Shown here: positions 5,718-14,354 of the stretch, piece by piece
Numbering within the stretch: position 1 is the first letter of the stretch
Layout: each line of letters opens with the position of its first letter
From: an uncultured Clostridia bacterium
GTDB lineage: Bacteria; Bacillota; Clostridia; Christensenellales; Pumilibacteraceae
Reading direction: 5' to 3'
Assembly: GCA_934277845.1 (NCBI GenBank)
Contig: CAKQVV010000024.1
Location: forward strand, 1 to 18,358
Length of the DNA: 18,358 nucleotides
Made by a program: the position numbers and the translations under genes
The notes under the pieces: generated by a model
What the model was told of the DNA's origin: nothing
What the model saw: only the letters and a program-made list of their open reading frames with translations
Database searches by the model: none

Positions 5718-7781
5718 TTATCCTAATTTGACCGTGGCGCGTACTTCGGTCGAAATAGACCTTATTTCGTTCGCTGCGCCGCGTCCGAACGCGTGCGGAA
5801 CTTCAATAAAAACTTCGTCGTCGGGGCGCGCCGGATAAGTGCGTATAACGAATTTTTCGGGATAACCGAACCGCCCGAGTTCTATTTCAAACGGCACGCC
5901 GGTATAAAATTTATCGGCGACTTTTCTGCCGTCCGCCACAACGTCGGCGCGATCCGCGTCAAAGTCGATATACGCGAAAACTTCTTTGCCCGCGCAGTCC
6001 GAGTAACGCACCGAAACGGCGTATTCCCTATATTCTTCCGTATCGGCTGTAATCTCGAAATCGACGGCAGCCGAGCCGCGGACTATGCCCGCTTCGTAAT
6101 ACGCGAACGCACCGCGATCGCCCGCTCGGCACGCGCCGCCGCCGACGTTTTTTAGCGGCGGAAACGCAGAAAACGCGACTTTGCCGCAAAAAACACCGTA
6201 AATCTCGCCGTAGGTTTCGTACAGTTCCCCTTCCGATACGACGAGGTGTTCCACTCCGCCGATAACGAACTTGTAGGCGTTAAGCGCGTCCTCACGATCG
6301 ATAACGACGATCTTGTTCTTTACGCTGTCGGGCGCGTCGATAACGACGTTGTGCGGATCGTAAGCCCAAAAGACGTATTTGTCGCCGATTCTGCACAGCG
6401 GAGTCGCGGAAATAAACTTCAACGTTTCTCCGCCGATGTCCATATTGAACGGATAGACGAAAAATCCGCCGCTCGTAAGGTCGTCGCCGCGAAGCGTAAC
6501 CGAGCCGCCGGGATAATTTACGATTTTGCCGTCAAGCGCGTGCTTTTGGGTTTCGCGGCGGCGCACATAGTTGTTAAAAAAGATATAGCCCCTGCCGTCA
6601 ATGGCGCGGACGCAGTACCGAAGCGAGTTTAAGTCGCCCGGATCGGAGCAGTTGTCGGGCGGAAAATATGCCGGCATGCGCGACAGTTCCGCACCGAACT
6701 CGCGGGCGAAGTAATTGACGAGTTTCAGTTCCCGTCCTCCGTCCTTGATCTTTCCGAACGCGCCGATTGCGGCTTGAAAATCGTAGTCCTTTTCTGGCAG
6801 TACGCAATACCTGCTAGTTTCGTTCATGGTCGAGAGTTTTCCGTCGGGGTTTATGCCGCCGTGGAAAACGTAATAGCCCAGTGCCGCCGCGCCGCTGCCG
6901 AGTTTGCACGCGGCGATCGCCGCGCAGTCGGACCGCCCCACGATCGGACGGCGTTTTTTCGTCACCTGAATACCCGCGCCCAGTTCCACCGTTATGAACG
7001 GAAACGGCTTGTCCTCGATCTTATAAACCGCGGCGCGCCTGCCCATATCGTTGCCTATGGTATCGTCGTCGGGGAGCGGCGAAAAGACATAGCCGTTAGC
7101 GGGCGGAAGTTCGTCTGTCGTATTCTCCCACGGCGCTTCGCAGTACGCGCCCCACACGGGAAGCGCCTCGCCTGTCGAAGCGTCGCCCCAGCCTGTGGCG
7201 AGATAAATCGGCACGTCGAAGCCGATCCCGCGCATTATTCCGATAAGTTTGTTTATATGCTCGTCGCCGTAACCCGGCAGTTGTCTGCCGCTGTTGTCCT
7301 TCCGACCGCGGTACTCGTTCTCGACCTGTATCGCGAAAATCGGTCCGCCGTCCGTGTAGAAAAAGTCTTTAACCTGTTCGTAAATCTTTTTGAAGTAGCG
7401 CGTGACGTAATAAAGATACTCGGGCGAGTTGCAACGCGTGGGGAACGACGCGTGTTCGATCCAGTCGGGAAAGCCGCCGTTACGTACTTCGCCGTGTACC
7501 CACGGTCCGATCCTCAAACACATCTTCATGCCTGCCGCCGCGATTTCCTTTACGAACGCGCGAAGATCGTTGTTACCCGAAAAATCGAACTCGCCCTCGA
7601 TTTCCTCGTGATGGATCCACATAACGTAGGAAGCGACGGTATTTATGCCCAACGCTTTCATTTTCGCTATGCCTGTATACCAGTACCTGCGGTCGCCGCG
7701 CGAATACTGATACTCGCCCATGACCGGGAACCACGGCTTGCCGTCCTCGAAAAATCCCTGTCCGTCGTAAGTGATCGCCAT
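5718..7781 (-). CDS. GH35-type beta-galactosidase-like glycoside hydrolase
   Basis: This is a 687-residue retaining glycosidase of clan GH-A, closest by eye to GH35 beta-galactosidases. The barrel starts at residue 1 with FFEDGKPWFPVMGEYQYSRG, which matches the GH35 opening, and continues through RIGPWVHGEVRNGGFPDW (90-107). The acid/base is Glu156 in IQVENEY; the nucleophile is probably Glu266 in FITVELGAG. Beta-rich C-terminal domains fill residues 400-687. No signal peptide is present, so it should act inside the cell on imported beta-galactosides. The ATG follows the stop of the lipoprotein gene upstream by one base, and GAGG lies nine bases before it, so it is an operon member. The exact sugar specificity (galactose or another hexose or pentose) is not visible. 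Confidence 0.88.
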   Translation of the reverse strand: MAITYDGQGFFEDGKPWFPVMGEYQYSRGDRRYWYTGIAKMKALGINTVASYVMWIHHEEIEGEFDFSGNNDLRAFVKEIAAAGMKMCLRIGPWVHGEVRNGGFPDWIEHASFPTRCNSPEYLYYVTRYFKKIYEQVKDFFYTDGGPIFAIQVENEYRGRKDNSGRQLPGYGDEHINKLIGIMRGIGFDVPIYLATGWGDASTGEALPVWGAYCEAPWENTTDELPPANGYVFSPLPDDDTIGNDMGRRAAVYKIEDKPFPFITVELGAGIQVTKKRRPIVGRSDCAAIAACKLGSGAAALGYYVFHGGINPDGKLSTMNETSRYCVLPEKDYDFQAAIGAFGKIKDGGRELKLVNYFAREFGAELSRMPAYFPPDNCSDPGDLNSLRYCVRAIDGRGYIFFNNYVRRRETQKHALDGKIVNYPGGSVTLRGDDLTSGGFFVYPFNMDIGGETLKFISATPLCRIGDKYVFWAYDPHNVVIDAPDSVKNKIVVIDREDALNAYKFVIGGVEHLVVSEGELYETYGEIYGVFCGKVAFSAFPPLKNVGGGACRAGDRGAFAYYEAGIVRGSAAVDFEITADTEEYREYAVSVRYSDCAGKEVFAYIDFDADRADVVADGRKVADKFYTGVPFEIELGRFGYPEKFVIRTYPARPDDEVFIEVPHAFGRGAANEIRSISTEVRATVKLG

Positions 7782-7782
7782 G

Positions 7783-8952
7783 CTACTCGACCTCGTTTAT
7801 ACAACATTCCGTCGTATCTTTGCTCCACTCGTACAAAGTCATTGCCGCGCCGCCCTTCGCTACGCTCGCGACGTAATATCTGCCGTCGCCGAGCGAGAGA
7901 ATACCCACGCTCGCGCTTAGTTCGTAACCCATAACTCCGCTGTCGTGCTTTTTGCCGTACTTCGAGCGTAGCACAAGCCCCGTTTCGCCCGTGCCTGCGA
8001 GCGTTTGCTCTTTTGCGTAACCGGGATCGATGACGAAGAACGTGTAGTTGGGGAACTTGCTTCTGGACGGCTCGTGATAATCGGTATAGTAAGTCGTGAC
8101 GAAGTACACGTTTTTGTACTCGTCATAGCAAAGGTTCTGCACGCCGTAGTCGTGAAAGCCCGCATAGTAAAAGTAAGTTCCGTCGGGTTTTTCCGGCCCG
8201 GTCGCGTTCGCGATTTCGCCGAACGGCTTTGCGTATTTGCTCCACTCGGTCACGTCGTACTGAAAGATCGTGAAGTAGTCCGCGTCCTCGCGGTCGTAGG
8301 GCGATACGCCGTCGATATTCACCGAATAAGTCGCGGTACTGCAAGTCATGGTAAGGTATTTCTTGCCGTTTTTATTCTTCGAGCCGAACTTCGGACCGAA
8401 CGTGCACGAGTCCACGCCGTACTTTATCGCGTACTTGCCGCCGAGGCGCAAGTCGAATCCGACGTTCTGTTCGGCGTATCCGGCGATGGGCTTGGTCACG
8501 TCCACGACGCGACACACGTCGCTTGCGCGCATTTCCGTTCCGGTAATCGCGCCCGGATCGACGATCACCAGATAGCAATTCTTGTCGTGAGCGTCGCCCG
8601 CGCTTTCCTCCGCCGGAAACATCGGGCCGTTCAGTTTGACGTACAGCGAAGCGTACAACATTCCGTCGTCCGGGTTATAGGTCATGTCGCCGAGATGGCA
8701 ACGGTCAATGTCGCCGAAATCCGTAACCGAGCCTACGACCTTGCCGCTCGCGTCCTGCTTGACGAGTATGCTGGTTATCGACGAGTAAAAGTATTCGCCG
8801 TCGGTCGCTATGCCCTGAACGTGTCCGTGCGCGCCCACGTTTCCGGTCATCATGCTTTTTTCGTATTCTTTCATCGGTTGCTCCTTGCACCCTATGCCCG
8901 CGACGAACATCGCCGCAAGCACCAGCGCGATTAAAAATTTCTTGGTTTTCAT
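7783..8952 (-). CDS. Secreted lipoprotein, probable beta-propeller, function unknown
   Basis: This 389-residue protein has a basic N-terminus (MKTKKF), a hydrophobic core and Cys22 in VAGIGCKEQ, which looks like a lipoprotein signal although the -3 position is Gly rather than Leu/Val. The mature part is rich in Tyr, Asp and Gly, with recurring short strands such as VQGIATDGEYFYSS (45-58), HLGDMTYNPDDGMLYASLY (86-104), YVFATTYY-like YVTTYYTDYH and GDGRYYVASV. The spacing suggests a propeller built from strand-turn-strand blades. I do not recognise an enzyme active site. Its place between the large binding lipoprotein (31 bases upstream) and GH35 (one base downstream) points to a role in surface glycan capture or sensing. 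The ATG is preceded by GGAG twelve bases away. Confidence 0.75.
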   Translation of the reverse strand: MKTKKFLIALVLAAMFVAGIGCKEQPMKEYEKSMMTGNVGAHGHVQGIATDGEYFYSSITSILVKQDASGKVVGSVTDFGDIDRCHLGDMTYNPDDGMLYASLYVKLNGPMFPAEESAGDAHDKNCYLVIVDPGAITGTEMRASDVCRVVDVTKPIAGYAEQNVGFDLRLGGKYAIKYGVDSCTFGPKFGSKNKNGKKYLTMTCSTATYSVNIDGVSPYDREDADYFTIFQYDVTEWSKYAKPFGEIANATGPEKPDGTYFYYAGFHDYGVQNLCYDEYKNVYFVTTYYTDYHEPSRSKFPNYTFFVIDPGYAKEQTLAGTGETGLVLRSKYGKKHDSGVMGYELSASVGILSLGDGRYYVASVAKGGAAMTLYEWSKDTTECCINEVE

Positions 8953-8983
8953 AGTTGTATTTTAACTCCGGTTCAACTTGATT

Positions 8984-11900
8984 TCAGGCGGCTTTTACGT
9001 AGTCGATAATCCCGAAGTAACTGCTCTTCGCGCTGTCGGTATTCTGGTAACTGCCGCCGAACCATTGATAATTCGCCGCCCAGCTGCTTGCCGCTTTGCC
9101 GTCTTCGGTCCTGAACTCTTCATACTCGGTCACGACGTAGTCCGTCGCTTTCTTGCAACCGAATATCCAGGTCGACACCGTGGGTTTGCCGTCCGTAAGC
9201 GCAAGCCCGAGTTCCTCATAAGCCGCCGACGGGATAAACATTTCCATGCCGGTAAGGTACTGCCCGTTCGATTGTTTTTCGCACTTCATGGCAAACTCGA
9301 CGAGGTTAAGTTTGTTGGCGTCGTACATCGTATGGTAACCGTAAGCCATGCCCATATCTTTGCCGCCGATTTTCAATTCCCAGCTCGTGTTGTAGAAGTA
9401 GATCTTCCATAGATCCTTTTGCGTACTTGTAGTCGCGCGGTTGCCGATAACGATCTTATCGGTAAGCGACACGGTAGACAAGTACATGCCGTCCGCACCG
9501 TAATATGCGCGGTATTCGATGTAGCGACCGTTGCTGCCTTCCGTTCTCTTCACCGTGCCGCCCGCTTCGTCATAGTCCGACCAGTCGGAAATATTGCCGT
9601 CGATTCCGCGGTCCGCGGCGACGTATTTGCTATAACGCAATCCGCGGTTTACCTCGTCGGTGTTCTTGTCGAGGTAGTAAAAGTTTGCCGCGTTACTTTC
9701 GTTGTACGTATTCATCCAGCGTTTCATCGGTCCCCACGTCGTACCGTTATTCAGTCCGAAAACCGTTTCCGATTCGCCCGGCGCATACCAGGAAAATCCC
9801 GCTCTGAGTTCGGAGCCCGCACCGAGCGCGCCGAATTCCGAAGCGGGTACGAACACTTCGACGTAAGTGACGTAATTGCCCGCCTCGCCCGTGACTATGA
9901 ACGCGGACTCCACCGCGGCGTAATAGTTATTGTAATCGGTACTCCAGTACTTGTAGTTGCCGTTCGCGCCGATATAGATCTGATCGCCCGCGGCGTAAGA
10001 CGCGCCGGTCTGCAACGCGAAAATAACTCGGAAGTGCGTGTCGTTCTTGGGGTTGCCGCTGTTCTTGACGAGCGTTGCGTGACGAACGGTGGCGAAAACG
10101 TACACTCCGTCGGATTCGTATTTTGCGATAACCTCCGCGCCCTTTGTGTTGCCGGCGTTGTAAATCACGGAAGTATTGCCGTCGTAATCCGCCCAGTCGG
10201 CTTTGTTGCCGTCCACGCGCTTTGCGGTCGCGGCGGAAGCGAAGCGATAGTTAAGTTTCGCCGTGCCGGTATAATTGCCTTTGCCGGTTGCGGTCACGGT
10301 CGCTTCGCCGTAGTTTTCGGTAAGGTCGGAAACGAGATTTACGCAGTCGCCCGAATACGCCGCGGTATAGTCGGTGCCGCTAACGAGCGTAACCGTACCG
10401 TCGGTTACGGTAAGCGCGGGCTTGACTTCTCTGCCGGTGAACACGAGGTTTTCCGGCACGGAAAGCGTAGCCGCGGCAACGTCGCGGGGCGCGATCGCGA
10501 ACGACTTGGTCGTTTCCGATTTATATCTCTCGCCCGAGGCGGTAATCGTTACCGTCGCTTCGCCGGCGTTCACGTTGTTACCGAATTCGATCGTATAGTC
10601 GACGTTTTCGGTCAGCGTTTCGCCGTCCCACGTCACGATAACGTCGGGCGTGAGCGACGCGCCGGTGTAAACAAGATCGCCGTTTATCTCTGCTCCGAGT
10701 CTGGCGTCAGTCATATAGCGGTACTGATTTATAGTGTAAGTAACGGTTTTCGAGCCGCCGAACAGTCCTTTGCCGAGCACGGTGAGCGTAGCCATGCCGC
10801 CGTCGTCGCCGCCGTACGCGATCGTACCGAGCGTGTAGTCGTCGCCTTCGGTAAGCGTGACGATAGCGGAGCCGTCGTCATAGGTAACAATGAGCGTTTC
10901 GGGCGCGAAATCTCCGTCCGGCTCGTAGTATTTCGCCGCCGTAGCAATCGCGATAACGCTGTCCGAACCGAGGTCGATAGGCTCGGAAAGCACGATAAAC
11001 GGTACTTCCAGCGTGCCGCCGTAATTGCCCTTGCCGCTTATCGTCGCGGTTTTCGAGCCGCCGGTCGTAAGGTCGCCGAAGTCGATTTCGTAATCCGTGC
11101 CGCGGCAAAGCGTTATGCCTCCGAACTTCACCGTTTCGGTCGGGGCGTTCGTACCCGCAAGTACGGTAGTAATAGTCGCTGTCACGCCGCTTGCGATATT
11201 TTTGGGAGCGACTATGAACGTCACGGTTTTACTGCCCTTGAAAAGACCTTTGCCGGTAACGGTTATCGTCTTTTCTCCGATAGTGTTCGTGTCGCCCACG
11301 GTTATATCATAGTAGTCCGCGCTTACTTCTTCGCCGTCGTAAGTCACGGCGTAATTGACTTCGCCGAGGTATTCGGGCGTGCCGGTTATCGTAATCGCAA
11401 GTTTCTCCGCGTCGATCGCGCCGGCAGAAAATCCGCGCACGATCTTGCCGTAGTAGTCGCCCTTGCCCTCTACCGTATAGGTTCCGCCCTCGTCGGTAAT
11501 TTCCACGGTGAGCGTATAGTCGCGATTGCGCTCGAGCGTAACGCCGCCCGCGGTAACCGTGACTTCCAGCATGCCGTCGAATTTGCCGCCGACGATATTG
11601 TCGGTGACGTTACTGTCGAAAATCGCGGTTTTGCCCACGGCTTCGGGCTGACGGACAAGCCCTGCCGCCGTCGCCGCGTACATTGCTCCGTCGGTCGTGA
11701 CGGCGGTCGCCGTATCATAGCCTGCCGGCGCGAGTACGGTTTCGCCATCGTCGACAGGAGCATAGAACGCCGCGGAAAGCACGAGATCGACGGGAAGTTC
11801 GGAGCCTGTTTTCGCTTTCAGATAGTGTTTATTGAAGAACGCTTCCACGGTGACGAGCGTATACTCGCCGTCTGCGACTACGTTATACTCGTATTCGACC

Positions 11901-14341
11901 TCCGGCACCCAACTCGTCGCGTTCGAAGTGCCTGCCGGTGAAACCAGCGCGAACAGAGAGTTCTTTCCGTCTTTGAGATACCTGAGTTCCAGACCGGAAT
12001 TATTCTTGCACATGCCCGTATTGACGCCGTCCCAACCGACGGTGATTAAAGCGGTTTCGACGTAATTCTTTACGCGAGCGGTCGTGATCGTATACAGCCC
12101 GTCCTCGCGCATGATCGCTTTGGTTGCGGCATAACGTTCGCCGCCATCCGCAGTCGTTCTCAGCGTTTCGCCGTAATATGCGCCGCCGTCGGGCTTGCCG
12201 TCGATAACGCCGTACCCGGGCACGAGTCTGGACTGGTGCAAGCCGTTTTCATCGATAATATAATGGTTCTGCGGGTTGTTCAGCGACATCATGCCGTTCA
12301 CCAGCCCGTCGGTGGCGTTCGCGTTGCCCTGAATATACATTTTGTCGCCTTTGGTACGCCATCTGAAGCCCATGCGGAGAACATAGCCGTCCGCAAGAAC
12401 GCCCGTGTTCTTATCGAAAGCCGGCTTGCCGTCGGCGGTCGTCAGGTCGTCGAACGCGCCCGTGCGCCAGAACGGTACGAAACCCTCGATAACCGTCGTG
12501 TACGTTCCGTCGGCTTCGGCTGTAGTGCGCATAACCTGCGCGCATTCCGCGCCCGCGTCGCAACCCGCGGCGGTGAAGTAAGTTTCCCAGCCGTTCTTTC
12601 CGTTTTTATATTGCGCGTCGCCGCTGTTAAGATCCCTGAAATTCGTATCGGTCACGGAAAATTTCACCGTCAGTCCCGAAACGTCGTACTTATCCGCGGA
12701 AATCGTATCGAGCGCGTTGTGGCGGACGGTCGCATAGAAGTACACGCCGTCGGCACCCTTGACCGCTTTTATGTCGAAGCCCTTGCCGACCGAACTCGTA
12801 TCGTCGCCCTCGGCTCTGCCTGTCGCGCGGGCGGTCACGCCGCGGTAGTTCTGCCAGTCGGCGGCGTTGCCGTCTACCGAGAACCGTCCGTCGCCGGTTA
12901 CGGCACCTCCCGTGATACCCTTTTTCGTAACGTAAAGCCTTCTGCCCTGTTCCCACGGGCCGCAACCGAGCGGGTACACGAGATAGGGTTTCGCGTCAAG
13001 ACAAGTGCCGCTCATGAGTTCGGACTTGTCGGTCGATTCGTTCTTTTCGGGATCGAGCGTGCCGTCCGCGAGTTTTTCGCCCGTGCCGTTGGCAAAAGCC
13101 ACGCTCACTCTTAGGTATTCGCCGCTCGTGTCCACGCCGTCGCCGGACTTGTTCGCCGCGCCGAAACCGAGCGTAAAGTCGGGAATAAAGTATTCCGCCG
13201 TGATATGTTTGTAATTCTCGCCGCCGAGCGTAATATCTTCGGCGATCATCTTGCCTGCGGTGTAGCGCGCCGAATATCCCGCGCCGTCCAGCGCGTAAGA
13301 AACGTTGCCGCCGTTCTTGTTCGTGACGATCACTTCTATACTCGTGTTCCGCCACCATTCTTTTTCGGTGAGGTACAGCCGTTGCACCGCGTCGGTAAGG
13401 ACGTACAGTCCGTCCGTTCCGCGTACTATCTTATGCTCGACATAGCGTTTGCCGTCGGGATAATTCAGCCGCTTTACTTCGCCCGTGTAGTCCGCCCAGT
13501 CGGCGGCGTTGCCGTCGATAACCTTGTCGGCGGGCTTTGCGGTGTACAAGCCATTCCCGGTGAATTTAAGCCAGGTGTCGGGTTTGTACCAGTCGGCTTC
13601 GCCCTGCGGATTCCATTCCCAGGTAAACTCCGAGCCTGCGTCGAGCGCGCTCTCGTGACGCTGAGCGGCAAAAGCCACGTTGAGATATTCGGGTTTGCCG
13701 TCGAGTTTGATCAGATTCCACGGAACGAACGCTTCTATCGCGTAACCGTCGGCAGTGCCGTTGCCGTGTTTGTCGAGATTGCCGTTTATAATGCGCGTGC
13801 CCCAGCCCACGCCGACCAGAGGATAAGCGTTGTACCCGCCGCGATAATGGCGGCGAAGAAGGCTCGTGCCGTCGACCGCGAGCGCGAACTCGTACGCGCC
13901 CGTGCCGTCCGAAGTGCTTGTCAAGCCGGGTGCCGCGACATAGAACGAAACGCCCGTTTTCTGATAAGCCGCGAGATCCTTGCTCTGACGGTAAACGTTG
14001 ATTATTTTATCGTCGACTTCGGCGTAGAAATACAAGCCCTTGTCCGTAAACTGCGTGGTTACTCTCAGTTCGCAAGGCTCGAGATAGCCCGCGACCAGCG
14101 GATTTTTGCCCTTGCTGCCGTCGCTGAGATAGCCGGTATACCAGTTGTGTTCGGTCTTCCAGAAGTCCTCGTCCGCCACGCCGTCCAGTTTAACGCCGGC
14201 GTCGGTGTCGTAGACGATTTCTTTGGGCGCGGGATTGACGAAGTCGTAGTCGTCGAAGCCGTCCTCTTTCACTCCGCAGGCGACTGCCGCCGCGGTCAGA
14301 AGACAAACTAATAGAAGAATTATCGTTAGTTTTTTCTTCAT
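8984..14341 (-). CDS. Giant surface lipoprotein with six CBM9/DOMON-like modules and six Ig-like repeats
   Basis: This is a 1785-residue cell-surface protein, probably a polysaccharide-binding scaffold. The signal peptide ends at lipobox-like AVAC with Cys22. Six CBM9/DOMON-like beta-sandwich modules begin with a shared DGxxxDW motif: about 48-265 (LDGVADEDFW), 272-475 (IDGNAADW), 486-705 (VDGNAADW), 708-895 (divergent, IDGKPDGG), 1373-1575 (VDGNKADW) and 1578-1785 (IDGNISDW). Between the fourth and fifth lie six Ig-like repeats (about 905-1370), each ending in GKGxYxGTxxxxFxI or a close variant, the type common on clostridial surface proteins. No catalytic motif is seen. It follows the GH43 gene by 13 bases with an AAGGAGAGG ribosome site. 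There is no LPxTG or SLH anchor, so the lipid is the only visible anchor. The ligand is unknown. Confidence 0.85.
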   Translation of the reverse strand: MKKKLTIILLLVCLLTAAAVACGVKEDGFDDYDFVNPAPKEIVYDTDAGVKLDGVADEDFWKTEHNWYTGYLSDGSKGKNPLVAGYLEPCELRVTTQFTDKGLYFYAEVDDKIINVYRQSKDLAAYQKTGVSFYVAAPGLTSTSDGTGAYEFALAVDGTSLLRRHYRGGYNAYPLVGVGWGTRIINGNLDKHGNGTADGYAIEAFVPWNLIKLDGKPEYLNVAFAAQRHESALDAGSEFTWEWNPQGEADWYKPDTWLKFTGNGLYTAKPADKVIDGNAADWADYTGEVKRLNYPDGKRYVEHKIVRGTDGLYVLTDAVQRLYLTEKEWWRNTSIEVIVTNKNGGNVSYALDGAGYSARYTAGKMIAEDITLGGENYKHITAEYFIPDFTLGFGAANKSGDGVDTSGEYLRVSVAFANGTGEKLADGTLDPEKNESTDKSELMSGTCLDAKPYLVYPLGCGPWEQGRRLYVTKKGITGGAVTGDGRFSVDGNAADWQNYRGVTARATGRAEGDDTSSVGKGFDIKAVKGADGVYFYATVRHNALDTISADKYDVSGLTVKFSVTDTNFRDLNSGDAQYKNGKNGWETYFTAAGCDAGAECAQVMRTTAEADGTYTTVIEGFVPFWRTGAFDDLTTADGKPAFDKNTGVLADGYVLRMGFRWRTKGDKMYIQGNANATDGLVNGMMSLNNPQNHYIIDENGLHQSRLVPGYGVIDGKPDGGAYYGETLRTTADGGERYAATKAIMREDGLYTITTARVKNYVETALITVGWDGVNTGMCKNNSGLELRYLKDGKNSLFALVSPAGTSNATSWVPEVEYEYNVVADGEYTLVTVEAFFNKHYLKAKTGSELPVDLVLSAAFYAPVDDGETVLAPAGYDTATAVTTDGAMYAATAAGLVRQPEAVGKTAIFDSNVTDNIVGGKFDGMLEVTVTAGGVTLERNRDYTLTVEITDEGGTYTVEGKGDYYGKIVRGFSAGAIDAEKLAITITGTPEYLGEVNYAVTYDGEEVSADYYDITVGDTNTIGEKTITVTGKGLFKGSKTVTFIVAPKNIASGVTATITTVLAGTNAPTETVKFGGITLCRGTDYEIDFGDLTTGGSKTATISGKGNYGGTLEVPFIVLSEPIDLGSDSVIAIATAAKYYEPDGDFAPETLIVTYDDGSAIVTLTEGDDYTLGTIAYGGDDGGMATLTVLGKGLFGGSKTVTYTINQYRYMTDARLGAEINGDLVYTGASLTPDVIVTWDGETLTENVDYTIEFGNNVNAGEATVTITASGERYKSETTKSFAIAPRDVAAATLSVPENLVFTGREVKPALTVTDGTVTLVSGTDYTAAYSGDCVNLVSDLTENYGEATVTATGKGNYTGTAKLNYRFASAATAKRVDGNKADWADYDGNTSVIYNAGNTKGAEVIAKYESDGVYVFATVRHATLVKNSGNPKNDTHFRVIFALQTGASYAAGDQIYIGANGNYKYWSTDYNNYYAAVESAFIVTGEAGNYVTYVEVFVPASEFGALGAGSELRAGFSWYAPGESETVFGLNNGTTWGPMKRWMNTYNESNAANFYYLDKNTDEVNRGLRYSKYVAADRGIDGNISDWSDYDEAGGTVKRTEGSNGRYIEYRAYYGADGMYLSTVSLTDKIVIGNRATTSTQKDLWKIYFYNTSWELKIGGKDMGMAYGYHTMYDANKLNLVEFAMKCEKQSNGQYLTGMEMFIPSAAYEELGLALTDGKPTVSTWIFGCKKATDYVVTEYEEFRTEDGKAASSWAANYQWFGGSYQNTDSAKSSYFGIIDYVKAA

Positions 14342-14354
14342 GATTTTCCTCTCC

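Noticed and set aside
9419..11941. An 840-codon open frame on the plus strand opposite the giant lipoprotein gene
   Set aside because: Its product is Arg/Val/Ala-rich without domain motifs, it has no ribosome site, and it lies wholly opposite a strongly supported lipoprotein gene. It is a codon-bias shadow, as are the long plus frames at 2925-4280, 4622-5731, 6774-7934 and 14613-16517.
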